A stretch of 13,927 bases of DNA from Akkermansiaceae bacterium UBA7890 (GCA_002501065.1 DLRK01000082.1:1-13927), one strand, 5' to 3'; numbered from the stretch's first letter, positions 8,401 to 13,927 are shown. The notes: a model not told the origin generated them from the sequence alone. Numbers and translations: made by a program.

Positions 8401-8865
8401 ATGAGCACGAAAGAAAATGAGCTGCCAGACCAAGGATTCTTGGAAAGTTTGACGAATGAAGAGCGGGAAATTTTGCGGGAACTTGGGGAGGAGTTAACCT
8501 TCAGCGAAGGAGAGACAGTTATTCAGGAGGCTGCTTCACAGGATCATCTTTACGTCTTGCTCAATGGTCGATGCAAGGTGCTGCAGAAACATGTCGCGCC
8601 AACTGTGACCGCCTGGTTGGAGGAAGGAGAGTCTTTTGGTGAAGTCAATTTGTTCGATTTGGAAGGGGCTGGGGCAAGCGCATCGGTCCGCGCTGCCGAG
8701 AGTATAGTTGTTTGGCGTATTGACCGTAATGGACTGAATACATTTATCGGGAGCCATCCGGATGCAAGTTTACGGCTAACGATTGGGCTCTCGACCCTTC
8801 TTTCGAAACGTCTTCGTTCGGTGAACGAACTTGTTAAAGAGATGTCGGTTTGGACCCGGGCTTAG
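8401..8865 (+). CDS. Stand-alone cyclic-nucleotide-binding-domain protein
   Basis: The 154-residue product is essentially one Crp-type cNMP-binding domain: a short N-terminal helix region, the first strands at about 33-62 ('FSEGETVIQEA', 'LYVLLNGRCKVL'), the phosphate-binding cassette region at 78-98 ('SFGEVNLFD' to 'SASVRA') and a C-terminal helix (about 122-148). There is no DNA-binding domain or other output domain. In cAMP-binding members the cassette reads FGE(x)n-R-[ST]-A; here the FGE and SA are kept but the Arg position (Arg82 in E. coli CRP) aligns with Ala92. Binding of cAMP is therefore uncertain. The gene lies downstream of the adenylate cyclase on the same strand after a 200-base AT-rich gap, so it probably has its own promoter. 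The ATG at 8401 lacks a strong Shine-Dalgarno but gives the usual N-terminus. Confidence 0.85.
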   Translation: MSTKENELPDQGFLESLTNEEREILRELGEELTFSEGETVIQEAASQDHLYVLLNGRCKVLQKHVAPTVTAWLEEGESFGEVNLFDLEGAGASASVRAAESIVVWRIDRNGLNTFIGSHPDASLRLTIGLSTLLSKRLRSVNELVKEMSVWTRA

Positions 8866-9316
8866 CCGAATACGTTAGAGAAAGAAACTATGGTGGAATT
8901 GTCCCAATTTGGTTGGGGCGGAGTATTTCTTGCCCTGCTGAGGTCGGCGTTCGGTTCAATCGTGTAGCTTTGGCCGTTGACCGTGATGGTTCAGATCAAG
9001 ATCGCCCGGCAGCTCCGGGATGACACAGGCTGGAGGGAAGTCCCTCAACGGGACGCCTGTGAAGGAACTGCTGGCTAAGTGCGCTTCGCTACCCGGATTG
9101 ACACTTTCATGAGATTATTCCAACTCGCCCGGGACGGCCCTGGCACGCGGAGGGTGGGGGGATCAGGCTTTGATGTGACGTTTTCGCCCGACTGGTTTAC
9201 CCTTTCAGGCCATGCAACAGGCGTCATTTGGGTGCATTTCCCCCGGGCCTCCCTACGAACCCGGCCTGTAAAAGCGGTTTGCTAGCAGTAGTTGGTGGTT
9301 TGCGGGTCGGGGTGCG
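8866..9316. other. Non-coding stretch with inverted repeats and possible gene scraps
   Basis: I find no convincing gene in these 450 bases. The minus strand at about 8885-8988 gives a protein-like fragment ('TITVNGQSYTIEPNADLSRA') reminiscent of the start of a pentapeptide-repeat protein, but a stop precedes it directly and the pattern is lost after one repeat. The plus strand at 8986-9078 gives a short 'MVQIKIARQLRDD' frame. Neither is long enough to call. Hairpins occupy 9005-9061, and further inverted repeats occur at 9206-9268 (CAGGCC with GGCCTG outside, ATGCA with TGCAT and CCGGG with CCCGG inside). Confidence 0.4.
9005..9061. repeat. Tandem hairpins, the second nested
   Basis: CCCGG (9005-9009) and CCGGG (9015-9019) form one perfect stem with a five-base loop. 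Four bases later CACAGGC (9024-9030) and GCCTGTG (9055-9061) form a seven-base perfect outer stem. It encloses a perfect GAGGG (9033-9037) / CCCTC (9042-9046) hairpin with a four-base loop. No T-run follows on either strand, so it does not look like a simple terminator. It could be a structured RNA, a REP-like element or a mobile-element end. Confidence 0.45.
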
Positions 9317-9745
9317 TTATGACAGCCCAAGCCACTTGGCCCAGGGAATCCGGGAGAGGATGAGCAGCAGCGAGATGGTATACAGGATGAAGTTCGTCTT
9401 GTGGGCTGAGTTGGAGTCGATTCTTTTTGTCTTGATCCGGGCGACCGTGATTAGCACCGCGGCGATTAGCATCACCATCGGATGCTCGAGGGCGTAGAGG
9501 CGGAGGGTGGAGTCTTTCATGGCTTGGCCAAAGTCGTTTAATGCTGCTTGCGTCATCGGACTCTCAAAATACAAGACCAAGCCGAACGTGAACTGTGTGT
9601 GAAGGGCGATCAGGGAGGCCAGGCCCAGTTTTTTGTCACGTGCCGTGGAGTCCCGTCCCGACAACCACCCCCATAAAGAGTTGAACGTAAACAGTGTGAC
9701 GAGGAGCAGGACGGCGTATGCCAGATAATGATGCAGTGTGTACAT
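9317..9745 (-). CDS. Four-helix membrane protein of the small 'cytochrome B'-annotated type
   Basis: The 142-residue product has four hydrophobic segments (about 7-25, 40-59, 87-104 and 117-132). It resembles a family of about 145 residues common in Bacteroidota and relatives and often annotated only as cytochrome B. Visible family features are His5/His6 at the N-terminus, 'ALHTQFTFGLVLYF' (47-60, His49), 'ALEHPMVMLIA' (85-95, His88) and the closing 'SRIPWAKW' (131-138). Conserved His residues in the helices could bind heme, but this has not been shown as far as I know. The gene lies just downstream of the ferrochelatase remnant on the same strand, which fits a former heme-related neighbourhood. 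No Shine-Dalgarno is visible; an A-run precedes the ATG, and no other in-frame Met precedes helix 1. Confidence 0.75.
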   Translation of the reverse strand: MYTLHHYLAYAVLLLVTLFTFNSLWGWLSGRDSTARDKKLGLASLIALHTQFTFGLVLYFESPMTQAALNDFGQAMKDSTLRLYALEHPMVMLIAAVLITVARIKTKRIDSNSAHKTNFILYTISLLLILSRIPWAKWLGLS

Positions 9746-9808
9746 TTTTTGTGTTTCGGGTTTGTGACCGGTGAACGTTTTTACTTGGCGGGATAACGGG
9801 AAGCCAAA

Positions 9809-10084
9809 TCAATTGTCATTTTGTTTTTCCTCAATTCGGTTTTTTGAGTGGAAATTGCGGGTCATTTTTTCCAGAGTGCGCAGCCAAAGCGGAGGCCTCA
9901 GGCAGGGGATAAAATCGAGACTTTCGCCGCCTGCTTGGAGGAAGGGGGCCTTTGCTCTCATGCCGATTTGCTCAACGCTCTCAAGGCAGTCGCCGACGAA
10001 GGCGGGGCAGACAACCAGCATGCGTCTGACTTCCTGCTTGGCCAAGCGGGGCAATTCCAAGTCGGTGTAAGGCTTGAGCCAAGG
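9809..10084 (-). pseudogene. hemH: 3' fragment of a ferrochelatase gene
   Basis: Reading leftward from 10084, the frame gives the end of ferrochelatase: 'PWLKPYTDLELPRLA', 'RRMLVVCPAFVGDCLES', 'FLQAGGESLDFIPCL' and a normal finish, closing with TGA at 9811-9809. Ferrochelatase inserts iron into protoporphyrin IX in heme synthesis. Only about the last 90 residues remain. Directly upstream in the same frame is a TAG (10087-10085) next to a run of eight C (10090-10097). Beyond it the frame no longer matches the enzyme, whose FHG-type active-site region and N-terminal three quarters are absent. The fragment could start internally at the ATG at 10060, but would lack the catalytic His. It is a pseudogene unless the break is a sequencing or assembly error; a simple frameshift would not restore the missing part within this window. 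Confidence 0.85.
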
Positions 10085-10214
10085 CTACACCCCCCCCACC
10101 TTCCCCGGGTCCTGGGAAGCCTGCAGACTCGCCAGACCGGTGGGCGGCCACATCACAGCGGGAAAAAATGTAAAGAGCCCGCGAATCCAGGCGGTCAACA
10201 CGGGGTCTACTGCT

Positions 10215-10242
10215 TCAAATGCGAACTCAAGTTCGTATTTGA
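10215..10242. repeat. 28-bp near-perfect palindrome
   Basis: The arms are 13 bases with one mismatch (10221/10236, a G-T pair that would wobble in RNA) and an unpaired CA at the centre (10228-10229). The inner core is CGAACT-CA-AGTTCG and the outer arms are TCAAAT and ATTTGA. It could be an operator or a long RNA hairpin; no T-run follows. Confidence 0.6.
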
Positions 10243-10273
10243 GCGTGAACGAAACAAGGGTGGCTGCAATTTG

Positions 10274-10287
10274 TGGTCCTAGGACCA
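10274..10287. repeat. 14-bp perfect palindrome
   Basis: TGGTCCTAGGACCA equals its own reverse complement. It is flanked by TT and AA after a one-base mismatch. It lies 32 bases after the 28-bp palindrome; the role is unknown. Confidence 0.6.
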
Positions 10288-10347
10288 TAAGTGACCTTTT
10301 GGACAAAGCTGCAGGGGTGCGGCTTCGCGGTGGTCGATAGCTCAAAG

Positions 10348-10365
10348 TGTCAGCACGTGCTGACA
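10348..10365 (-). terminator. 18-bp perfect palindrome after the lipoprotein gene
   Basis: TGTCAGCACGTGCTGACA equals its own reverse complement. It begins 17 bases after the stop of the minus-strand lipoprotein gene. In that direction RNA could fold as a seven-base stem with an ACGU loop, followed by CTTTG. The weak T-run makes an intrinsic terminator uncertain; a dimeric regulator site with a CACGTG core is an equally good reading. Confidence 0.35.
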
Positions 10366-10381
10366 ATTCAAAAAGGGCTGG

Positions 10382-10834
10382 TTAAGACGGCGGGCGCTGG
10401 ATCTTCTCGACGATCGTTCCACCAGTGCGATCGGTCAAAATTCGAACCCGATCCTCTGGTCGAAGATCTCGAATCCCGCGCGCTCGCTGGAGCACGGTGA
10501 TCCGTCCATCATTATCCTTCCTGATCCGGAGTTCAAAAGCAGTCTTCCCCTCCAGGTTCTCACCAACCCCACCCAGCAAAGCCCCGATGATCGCGCCTTC
10601 AAATGCCGCCCCTTCATCAGCCCCGATCAGAGCCCCGGCAATGACGCCACCCACAACACCGTCACCATCGTCCGGAGAATCATTGTAGATGATTTTCTTG
10701 ATATGGGTCACCGTGCCAAACTCCTCCTCGTAGGACTTTTGCAGTTGTAACGAGGTGGCGGGAGTGGTTGCTGTTTGACAACCTGCTGTCAGCAGGACGC
10801 TGGCTAGCGCGAGAATGGTTGCGATCTGGTTCAT
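10382..10834 (-). CDS. Glycine-zipper outer-membrane lipoprotein, SlyB-like
   Basis: The 150-residue product starts with a lipoprotein signal peptide ending in a clear lipobox (LTAGC, Cys at 19), so it is likely lipid-anchored to the outer membrane. A glycine-rich segment (about 62-92, 'GVVGGVIAGALIGADEGAAFEGAIIGALLGG') has the small-residue spacing of glycine-zipper two-helix proteins such as SlyB/Pcp. The C-terminal half (about 101-145) is the usual strand-rich part ('AFELRIRKDNDGRITVLQ', 'LRPEDRVRIL'). Such proteins support envelope integrity; the exact role is unknown. I take the ATG at 10834, which has GGGAG two bases upstream; a TTG nine bases earlier is in frame. The gene is divergent from the epoxide hydrolase gene, with 92 bases between the starts. 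Confidence 0.85.
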   Translation of the reverse strand: MNQIATILALASVLLTAGCQTATTPATSLQLQKSYEEEFGTVTHIKKIIYNDSPDDGDGVVGGVIAGALIGADEGAAFEGAIIGALLGGVGENLEGKTAFELRIRKDNDGRITVLQRARGIRDLRPEDRVRILTDRTGGTIVEKIQRPPS

Positions 10835-10844
10835 GGCTCCCAAG

Positions 10845-10894
10845 GCCTATCAGATTCCAGGCGCAGGGGGCAAAGGGATTCGGGGGGCTTGTGG
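10845..10894 (-). promoter_or_regulatory. Upstream element of the lipoprotein gene, copy 1 of a shared block
   Basis: On the plus strand the block begins GCCTATCAG and ends CTTGTGG; a similar block lies at 12905-12951. Read leftward it contains TTGCCC (complement of 10868-10873) and TAGGCC (complement of 10844-10849) with 18 bases between, a possible -35/-10 pair. The -10 would lie only nine bases from the ATG, giving an almost leaderless mRNA, so the block might instead act at another level. Its right end overlaps the possible -35 box of the divergent epoxide hydrolase gene. Confidence 0.45.
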
Positions 10895-10918
10895 TTGCCT
10901 GGGCTGGCGTGGTAGGAC
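10889..10918 (+). promoter_or_regulatory. Possible promoter of the epoxide hydrolase gene
   Basis: TTGTGG (10889-10894) and TAGGAC (10913-10918) are 18 bases apart, and the TAGG lies eight bases before the chosen ATG. The same TAGG-to-start distance is found at the lipoprotein and tail-protein genes. Single-site evidence is weak; the recurrence is what supports it. Confidence 0.35.
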
Positions 10919-10926
10919 TTGGGGAT

Positions 10927-12159
10927 ATGAGAACGATCCTTGCGCTCATCCTCGCCTGCACGTTTGAGCCCACCCTGTCGGCCCAAGATCCAACGATTCG
11001 CCCCTTCCGGATCGAGGTCGCCGAGAAGGCCCTTGCGGACTTGCACCCTCGTCTCTCCGCTACCCGCTGGCCTGACCAGATTCCCAACACAAAGTGGCAA
11101 TATGGAACAGATCTCGCCACCCTCCGTGACCTGGTTCACCACTGGGAAGAAGGCTACAACTGGCGCGCCCGCGAGAAGCGGCTAAATACCTTGTCACAGT
11201 TCAAAACCGTCCTCGACGGTATCGATCTGCACTTCGTTCACGTGCGCTCGCCGCACTCAAAAGCAACCCCTCTCGTTTTGGTGCACGGTTGGCCGGGGAG
11301 CGCTTTTGAATTCCAAAAGATCATCCCCATGTTGACTCAGCCGGAGAAGCACGGAGGCAAGGCCGCCGACGCCTTCCATGTGGTCTGCCCCTCTCTTCCC
11401 GGTTTCGCATTCTCCAGCGCGCCCGTGGAGCCGGGCTGGAGCAACGACCACAGCGCGGAAGTGGTTGCCAAGCTCATGGCCCGTCTCGACTACGAAAAGT
11501 ACCTCGCCCAGGGTGGCGACTGGGGAGCGTCCATTGTGCGATGGCTGGCCGATCACGATGGTGCGCACTGTCTGGGTGCCCACAGCAACATGCCAATGGC
11601 CGGTCGCCCCGGAAACGATCCCTGGAAGAATGTCTCCAGAGAGGAACGAAATCGATGGGAGCAGCGAAATGCCGAGTTGCGCCCTCACAAGGCCTACATG
11701 AACCTTCAGGGAACGCGGCCTCTTACCCTCGGCTACGGGCTCAACGATTCCCCGGTGGGACTGGCCGCTTGGATTCTCGATAAGTTCTGGGCATGGAGCG
11801 ATCATCGCGGCGACCTTCAGAACAGTTTCAGCAAGGACGAGTTGGTCGACAACATCATGATCTACTGGATCAGCGGGAGCATGCCCTCCGCCATGCGCAT
11901 CTACTATGAGACTTTCAACCGGCAGCCCCGTCCCAAGTCGATGAGCCCTTTCCTGAAAAGCGGTCCGCCCGCACCCCTCGGCTTCGCCCTCTTTCCCAAA
12001 GAGATCAACGTCCCGCCCCGGGCCTGGGTCCAGAGGCAATTCGGCAAGCGTATGGTACACTGGAGCGAGATGCTTCGTGGGGGCCACTTCGCCGCCCTGG
12101 AGACTCCGGAACTGCTGGCGAAGGACATCAGGGCCTTCTTCGCGAAGATCCGACCGTAG
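10927..12159 (+). CDS. Secreted epoxide hydrolase (EHN-type alpha/beta hydrolase)
   Basis: From the ATG at 10927 the product is 410 residues. This start gives a compact signal peptide cleaved near 'LSA-QD' (about 19/20); the frame is open for 53 more codons upstream, but that would bury the signal peptide and run into the divergent gene. Residues about 24-108 form the EHN domain ('RPFRIEV', 'LSATRWPD', 'HHWEEGYNWRAREKRLN', 'DGIDLHFVHV'). The hydrolase core has the oxyanion motif HGWPGS (120-125), nucleophile Asp198 in GGDWGA, a Tyr in 'MRIYYET' (about 326-327) and His387 in 'GGHFAALE'. The family opens epoxides to diols, as in juvenile-hormone-type epoxide hydrolases; the substrate is unknown, and the export signal points to the periplasm. 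The gene seems intact and monocistronic. Confidence 0.92.
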   Translation: MRTILALILACTFEPTLSAQDPTIRPFRIEVAEKALADLHPRLSATRWPDQIPNTKWQYGTDLATLRDLVHHWEEGYNWRAREKRLNTLSQFKTVLDGIDLHFVHVRSPHSKATPLVLVHGWPGSAFEFQKIIPMLTQPEKHGGKAADAFHVVCPSLPGFAFSSAPVEPGWSNDHSAEVVAKLMARLDYEKYLAQGGDWGASIVRWLADHDGAHCLGAHSNMPMAGRPGNDPWKNVSREERNRWEQRNAELRPHKAYMNLQGTRPLTLGYGLNDSPVGLAAWILDKFWAWSDHRGDLQNSFSKDELVDNIMIYWISGSMPSAMRIYYETFNRQPRPKSMSPFLKSGPPAPLGFALFPKEINVPPRAWVQRQFGKRMVHWSEMLRGGHFAALETPELLAKDIRAFFAKIRP

Positions 12160-12191
12160 CTGCGACATCCCGCCGGCGAGCGCTCGACGAG

Positions 12192-12356
12192 ATGTTGCCA
12201 GATCATATTTGGCACTCGGCCAAGGATCTGGCGAAAACCCTTGGAATCTCCAAGGAGGGAGCAAGGGGACGAATCGCCAGGCTCAGGGACGACTTCCTTG
12301 AAGAGAAGGAAGTGATCCAACCCACGCGGAGCGGGGCGGGGTGTGGGCGCTCCTAG
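12192..12356 (+). pseudogene. Helix-turn-helix domain remnant (54 residues)
   Basis: A short frame, different from that of the preceding hydrolase, reads 'LPDHIWHSAKDLAKTLGISK' then 'GARGRIARLRDDFLEEKEVI'. The pattern of 'A-x-DLA-x-x-LGIS' followed by a basic recognition helix 'RIARLRDD' is typical of a winged helix-turn-helix. Reading upstream in frame, 'SRRRALDEM' could be the first helix, so the coding signal may begin before the ATG at 12192; no good ribosome site is present. It probably is the 3' end of a lost regulator or replication-type protein, though a small DNA-binding protein is possible. Its stop overlaps the stop of the converging gene at 12353 by a few bases. Confidence 0.5.
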
Positions 12357-12895
12357 GGCTTCTGAACCGGTGCTTCGCTCCTTATAACCCGAGTGCGGAA
12401 GAACTTTTTAGCCGTCTGGCTGTTCACCGTCTGGGAGAAGAACGGAAGCCAGCTCACCAGGTCGTCGCTCGCTTCGACCACGACGTCGTAGTTGCCTGTT
12501 GAGTTCTCCGGAAGCACAAGCACGGTGCCGGGTGTGACTACATTGATCTCGGAAACAGGGGTGATTTTCAGGGTGATTACATCGGTAGTGGCACTTGATC
12601 TCAGTGCCGTTAGACCGGTATATTTCTGGCTAAGGGTTCTCGCGAATGCAGTGCCGGAGTTGACCCCATCTCGCCTATAACCTCCAAGGGCAACAGTTAC
12701 TTCGGTTTCGTCACTAAATGTAAGATGTAAGAGTAGGGTAGAGGAACTGCGGACATTACTACAGCCGACAATTTCAACAAGATCTGTTGCGGCTACAGTC
12801 TTCGACGGGTTGGTCGGGGTCAGCGCAACATACTCAACTGCCTGAGCAGTTCCGAGGGAAAGGGCGGCAAGGACGGCGGCAAGGATCGTTTTCAT
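12353..12895 (-). CDS. Secreted protein with Verrucomicrobia-like C-terminal tail
   Basis: The 180-residue product has a clear signal peptide (MKTILAAVLAALSLGTAQA, cleavage after residue 19). The mature part is rich in Thr, Ser and Val and looks like all-beta structure. The C-terminal stretch ('NYDVVVEASDDLVSWLPFFS', then 'KKFFRTRVIR', about 135-172) matches a tail recurrent in secreted proteins of Verrucomicrobia, with Asp-Leu-Val-x-Trp and a final FFR-x-R strand. Its role is unknown. I choose the ATG at 12895, which gives the standard signal peptide and has GGAAG two bases upstream; the ATG at 12904 is nine bases earlier in frame. The start region is similar at the DNA level to that of the epoxide hydrolase gene. 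Confidence 0.8.
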   Translation of the reverse strand: MKTILAAVLAALSLGTAQAVEYVALTPTNPSKTVAATDLVEIVGCSNVRSSSTLLLHLTFSDETEVTVALGGYRRDGVNSGTAFARTLSQKYTGLTALRSSATTDVITLKITPVSEINVVTPGTVLVLPENSTGNYDVVVEASDDLVSWLPFFSQTVNSQTAKKFFRTRVIRSEAPVQKP

Positions 12896-12904
12896 ATCTT
12901 CCAT

Positions 12905-12951
12905 GCCTATCAGTCCATGCGCGGGGGGCAAGCGGGGAGAGGGACTTGTGG
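12905..12951 (-). promoter_or_regulatory. Upstream element of the tail-protein gene, copy 2 of a shared block
   Basis: This plus-strand block begins GCCTATCAG, contains GCGC then GGGGGCAA, and ends CTTGTGG, as does the block at 10845-10894, with small indels between. Read leftward it gives TTGCCC and TAGGCA 16 bases apart, with TAGG eight bases from the ATG at 12895. Two copies at the same place relative to a start codon suggest a regulatory role. Confidence 0.45.
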
Positions 12952-12973
12952 CTCAAGGCGTAGGCGGCTGGTC

Positions 12974-13002
12974 TTTACACAAGGCTCATCAAAAATTAGG
13001 AT
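12974..13002 (+). promoter_or_regulatory. Sigma70-like promoter of the nuclease gene
   Basis: TTTACA (12974-12979) and TAGGAT (12997-13002) are exactly 17 bases apart. Transcription would begin near 13009, and GGGAAG at 13021-13026 is a well-placed ribosome site for the ATG at 13030. Confidence 0.55.
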
Positions 13003-13029
13003 AAGCTAGGTTTCTGAATTGGGAAGAAT

Positions 13030-13425
13030 ATGCCGCGCCGAATGACAGCCACGAAAGATGGTGCCCACAAAGTCCTGAAGAACACTTCTTTCGAAAGTAT
13101 AGTAGCAAGCTGGCTGATGCGGGACGGTTGGCAGGTCTTCCTCCCGATCCTGGATCATGGTCACAAGACCGATATTCTGATCTCCGATGGTCCGAATTAC
13201 TACCGGATTCAGGTCAAGACGGTGGATGGAGCGACAGAGGATCTCGTGATCGAGAACAAGTGGAAGGAAGGCAATGTCGATGTCGTCGTGTTCTTTGCCC
13301 GGAACTCGAACTGGGGCTACATCGCGCCGGGATTTAAAGAGCAGCGAAGACCGCTCAATCACGAGTCGCACCGGAGATTCGAGCAAGGACAGAAAAAATT
13401 CTTAAAGGAGTTTCATCAGCTCTGA
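13030..13425 (+). CDS. PD-(D/E)xK nuclease resembling the I-Ssp6803I homing endonuclease
   Basis: The 131-residue product matches the compact PD-(D/E)xK nucleases that include the cyanobacterial homing endonuclease I-Ssp6803I. It has an N-terminal helix with Glu22 ('SFESIVASWLMRDGWQVFLP', 20-39), then Asp48 in 'KTDILISDG' and the 'YYRIQVKT' strand with Gln61 and Lys63. The Q-x-K form instead of E-x-K is, as I recall, also that of I-Ssp6803I. It should cut DNA with a metal ion. The length is normal for the group and the gene has its own promoter and a good ribosome site. No group I intron or methylase gene is visible around it, so it is free-standing; a solitary or restriction-type nuclease is the alternative. 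Confidence 0.78.
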   Translation: MPRRMTATKDGAHKVLKNTSFESIVASWLMRDGWQVFLPILDHGHKTDILISDGPNYYRIQVKTVDGATEDLVIENKWKEGNVDVVVFFARNSNWGYIAPGFKEQRRPLNHESHRRFEQGQKKFLKEFHQL

Positions 13426-13927
13426 ACTTGGGCTGAGGAGTGCTGAGCCCGAAGCGGGATTTAGCGCCGATTCTGATCGATCTCGAAGGAGCTGATCGGG
13501 ACACCTTTTTTGGGCGAGTTGGAATGTTGGGTTCCGGGGACTGGTTTTGAAATTGTTGGTAGGAAGCGTTGCCTGTATTCCGACCGCCAGTCACCTCACG
13601 GCGACCGCGCCAAGGGCAATTACACTGACCTGCCTCCAGTTTTTGGCCCACTCAAAGTGAGAAGATCTGGGATTGGTTCTATCATTGGTTGATCGGTTGG
13701 CAAGGCTCTTGGGCGGCACGAGTCTGAGGGTTGGGATGTGAGCGCAAGCAGGAGAACTTTTCGCAGAGAACGAAGCCCCTCACCTGGCGCAGCCGGGGGC
13801 TGAGTTCGGCGGCGAAGAGATCAACGATCGTTCGTGCATAGTTCAATCGTGGCTCCAGCAACCTACGCCGCCCGGCGCCGTCTGGGTGGCGCTAAATTAG
13901 AGGCGAACTCCTGCGGCGTCTGCATGC
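13426..13927. other. About 500 bases without a recognisable gene
   Basis: Short open frames on both strands have no protein-like pattern that I can support. Visible structure: GGGCT/AGCCC hairpin just after the nuclease gene (about 13430-13450), the ten-base palindrome AACGATCGTT near 13822, and a CGCCGCCC (13866-13873) / GGGTGGCG (13884-13891) hairpin with one mismatch. The ten-mer ATTTAGCGCC (13459-13468) recurs inverted as GGCGCTAAAT (13888-13897), bracketing most of the stretch; this could be chance. Confidence 0.4.

Larger units (their letters stand above)
10088..10381. other. Non-coding stretch with three strong palindromes
   Basis: These 294 bases lie between the broken ferrochelatase and the lipoprotein gene. 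A 93-codon open frame on the minus strand (10366-10085) runs through it but reads straight across all three palindromes and matches nothing I know. The stretch probably replaced the lost 5' part of the ferrochelatase gene. The palindromes are listed separately; their centres are 52 and 76 bases apart. Confidence 0.5.

Noticed and set aside
8885..8988. A minus-strand fragment like the start of a pentapeptide-repeat protein
   Set aside because: It has just one repeat-like unit and a stop directly before it; noted in the intergenic entry but not called a gene.
8986..9078. A 'MVQIKIARQLRDD' frame resembling the tail of REP-type transposases
   Set aside because: Only about 13 residues look similar, the rest does not, and no transposase body is present.
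10085..10366. A 93-codon minus-strand frame in line with the ferrochelatase fragment
   Set aside because: It reads straight through three palindromes and does not match the missing part of ferrochelatase.
11257..12264. A 335-codon open frame on the minus strand
   Set aside because: It is antisense to the epoxide hydrolase core and has no recognisable protein pattern.
10845..12951. An integron cassette array, suggested by small mixed-orientation genes flanked by similar blocks
   Set aside because: The blocks lack the conserved attC core sequences and lie upstream of start codons rather than after genes; no integrase is seen.
13426..13927. A MITE bounded by the inverted ten-mers ATTTAGCGCC and GGCGCTAAAT
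   Set aside because: A ten-base inverted match in 500 bases can arise by chance, there is no target duplication that I can see, and the second copy lies close to the window edge.

Overview
The window looks like a moderately GC-rich bacterial chromosome from the Verrucomicrobiota or a close relative. The clues are a secreted protein ending in a W-x(n)-FFRTR type tail, an S9 peptidase of the HGTGE-x-N type, a double GIDE-domain membrane protein, a secreted TIM-barrel glycosidase-like protein and many weak Shine-Dalgarno sequences. This placement is inference; no rRNA or other marker gene is present. I saw no tRNA, rRNA, CRISPR array or intact transposase.

Left part (1-5332). A membrane protein with two GIDE/BAM-like domains runs off the left edge on the minus strand. 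After a 378-base gap with one good promoter comes a secreted glycoside-hydrolase-like protein (+). It converges on a secreted prolyl-oligopeptidase-type peptidase (-) whose presumed catalytic Asp is Glu.

Middle part (5521-8865, all +). A membrane class IIIb adenylate cyclase that keeps only the last part of its CHASE2 sensor is followed by an unrecognised membrane-anchored helical protein, a small gene remnant, and a stand-alone cyclic-nucleotide-binding-domain protein whose phosphate-binding Arg is missing. Cyclase and cNMP-domain protein on one strand suggest a small cAMP-related neighbourhood, but the link is unproven.

Right part (8866-13927). This is accessory-looking and partly decayed: a structured non-coding stretch with nested hairpins, a four-helix cytochrome-b-like membrane protein, the 3' end of a broken ferrochelatase gene, and a 294-base stretch holding three strong palindromes. 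Then come a glycine-zipper lipoprotein divergent from a secreted epoxide hydrolase, a 54-residue helix-turn-helix remnant, a secreted protein with a Verrucomicrobia-like C-terminal tail, a PD-(D/E)xK nuclease resembling the I-Ssp6803I homing endonuclease, and about 500 bases without a recognisable gene.

The most notable non-gene signal is a shared 5' module. Three genes for exported proteins (lipoprotein, epoxide hydrolase, tail protein) have a TAGG motif 8-9 bases before the start codon. Two share a ~50-bp upstream block, and two share near-identical DNA over the start codon and first signal-peptide codons.
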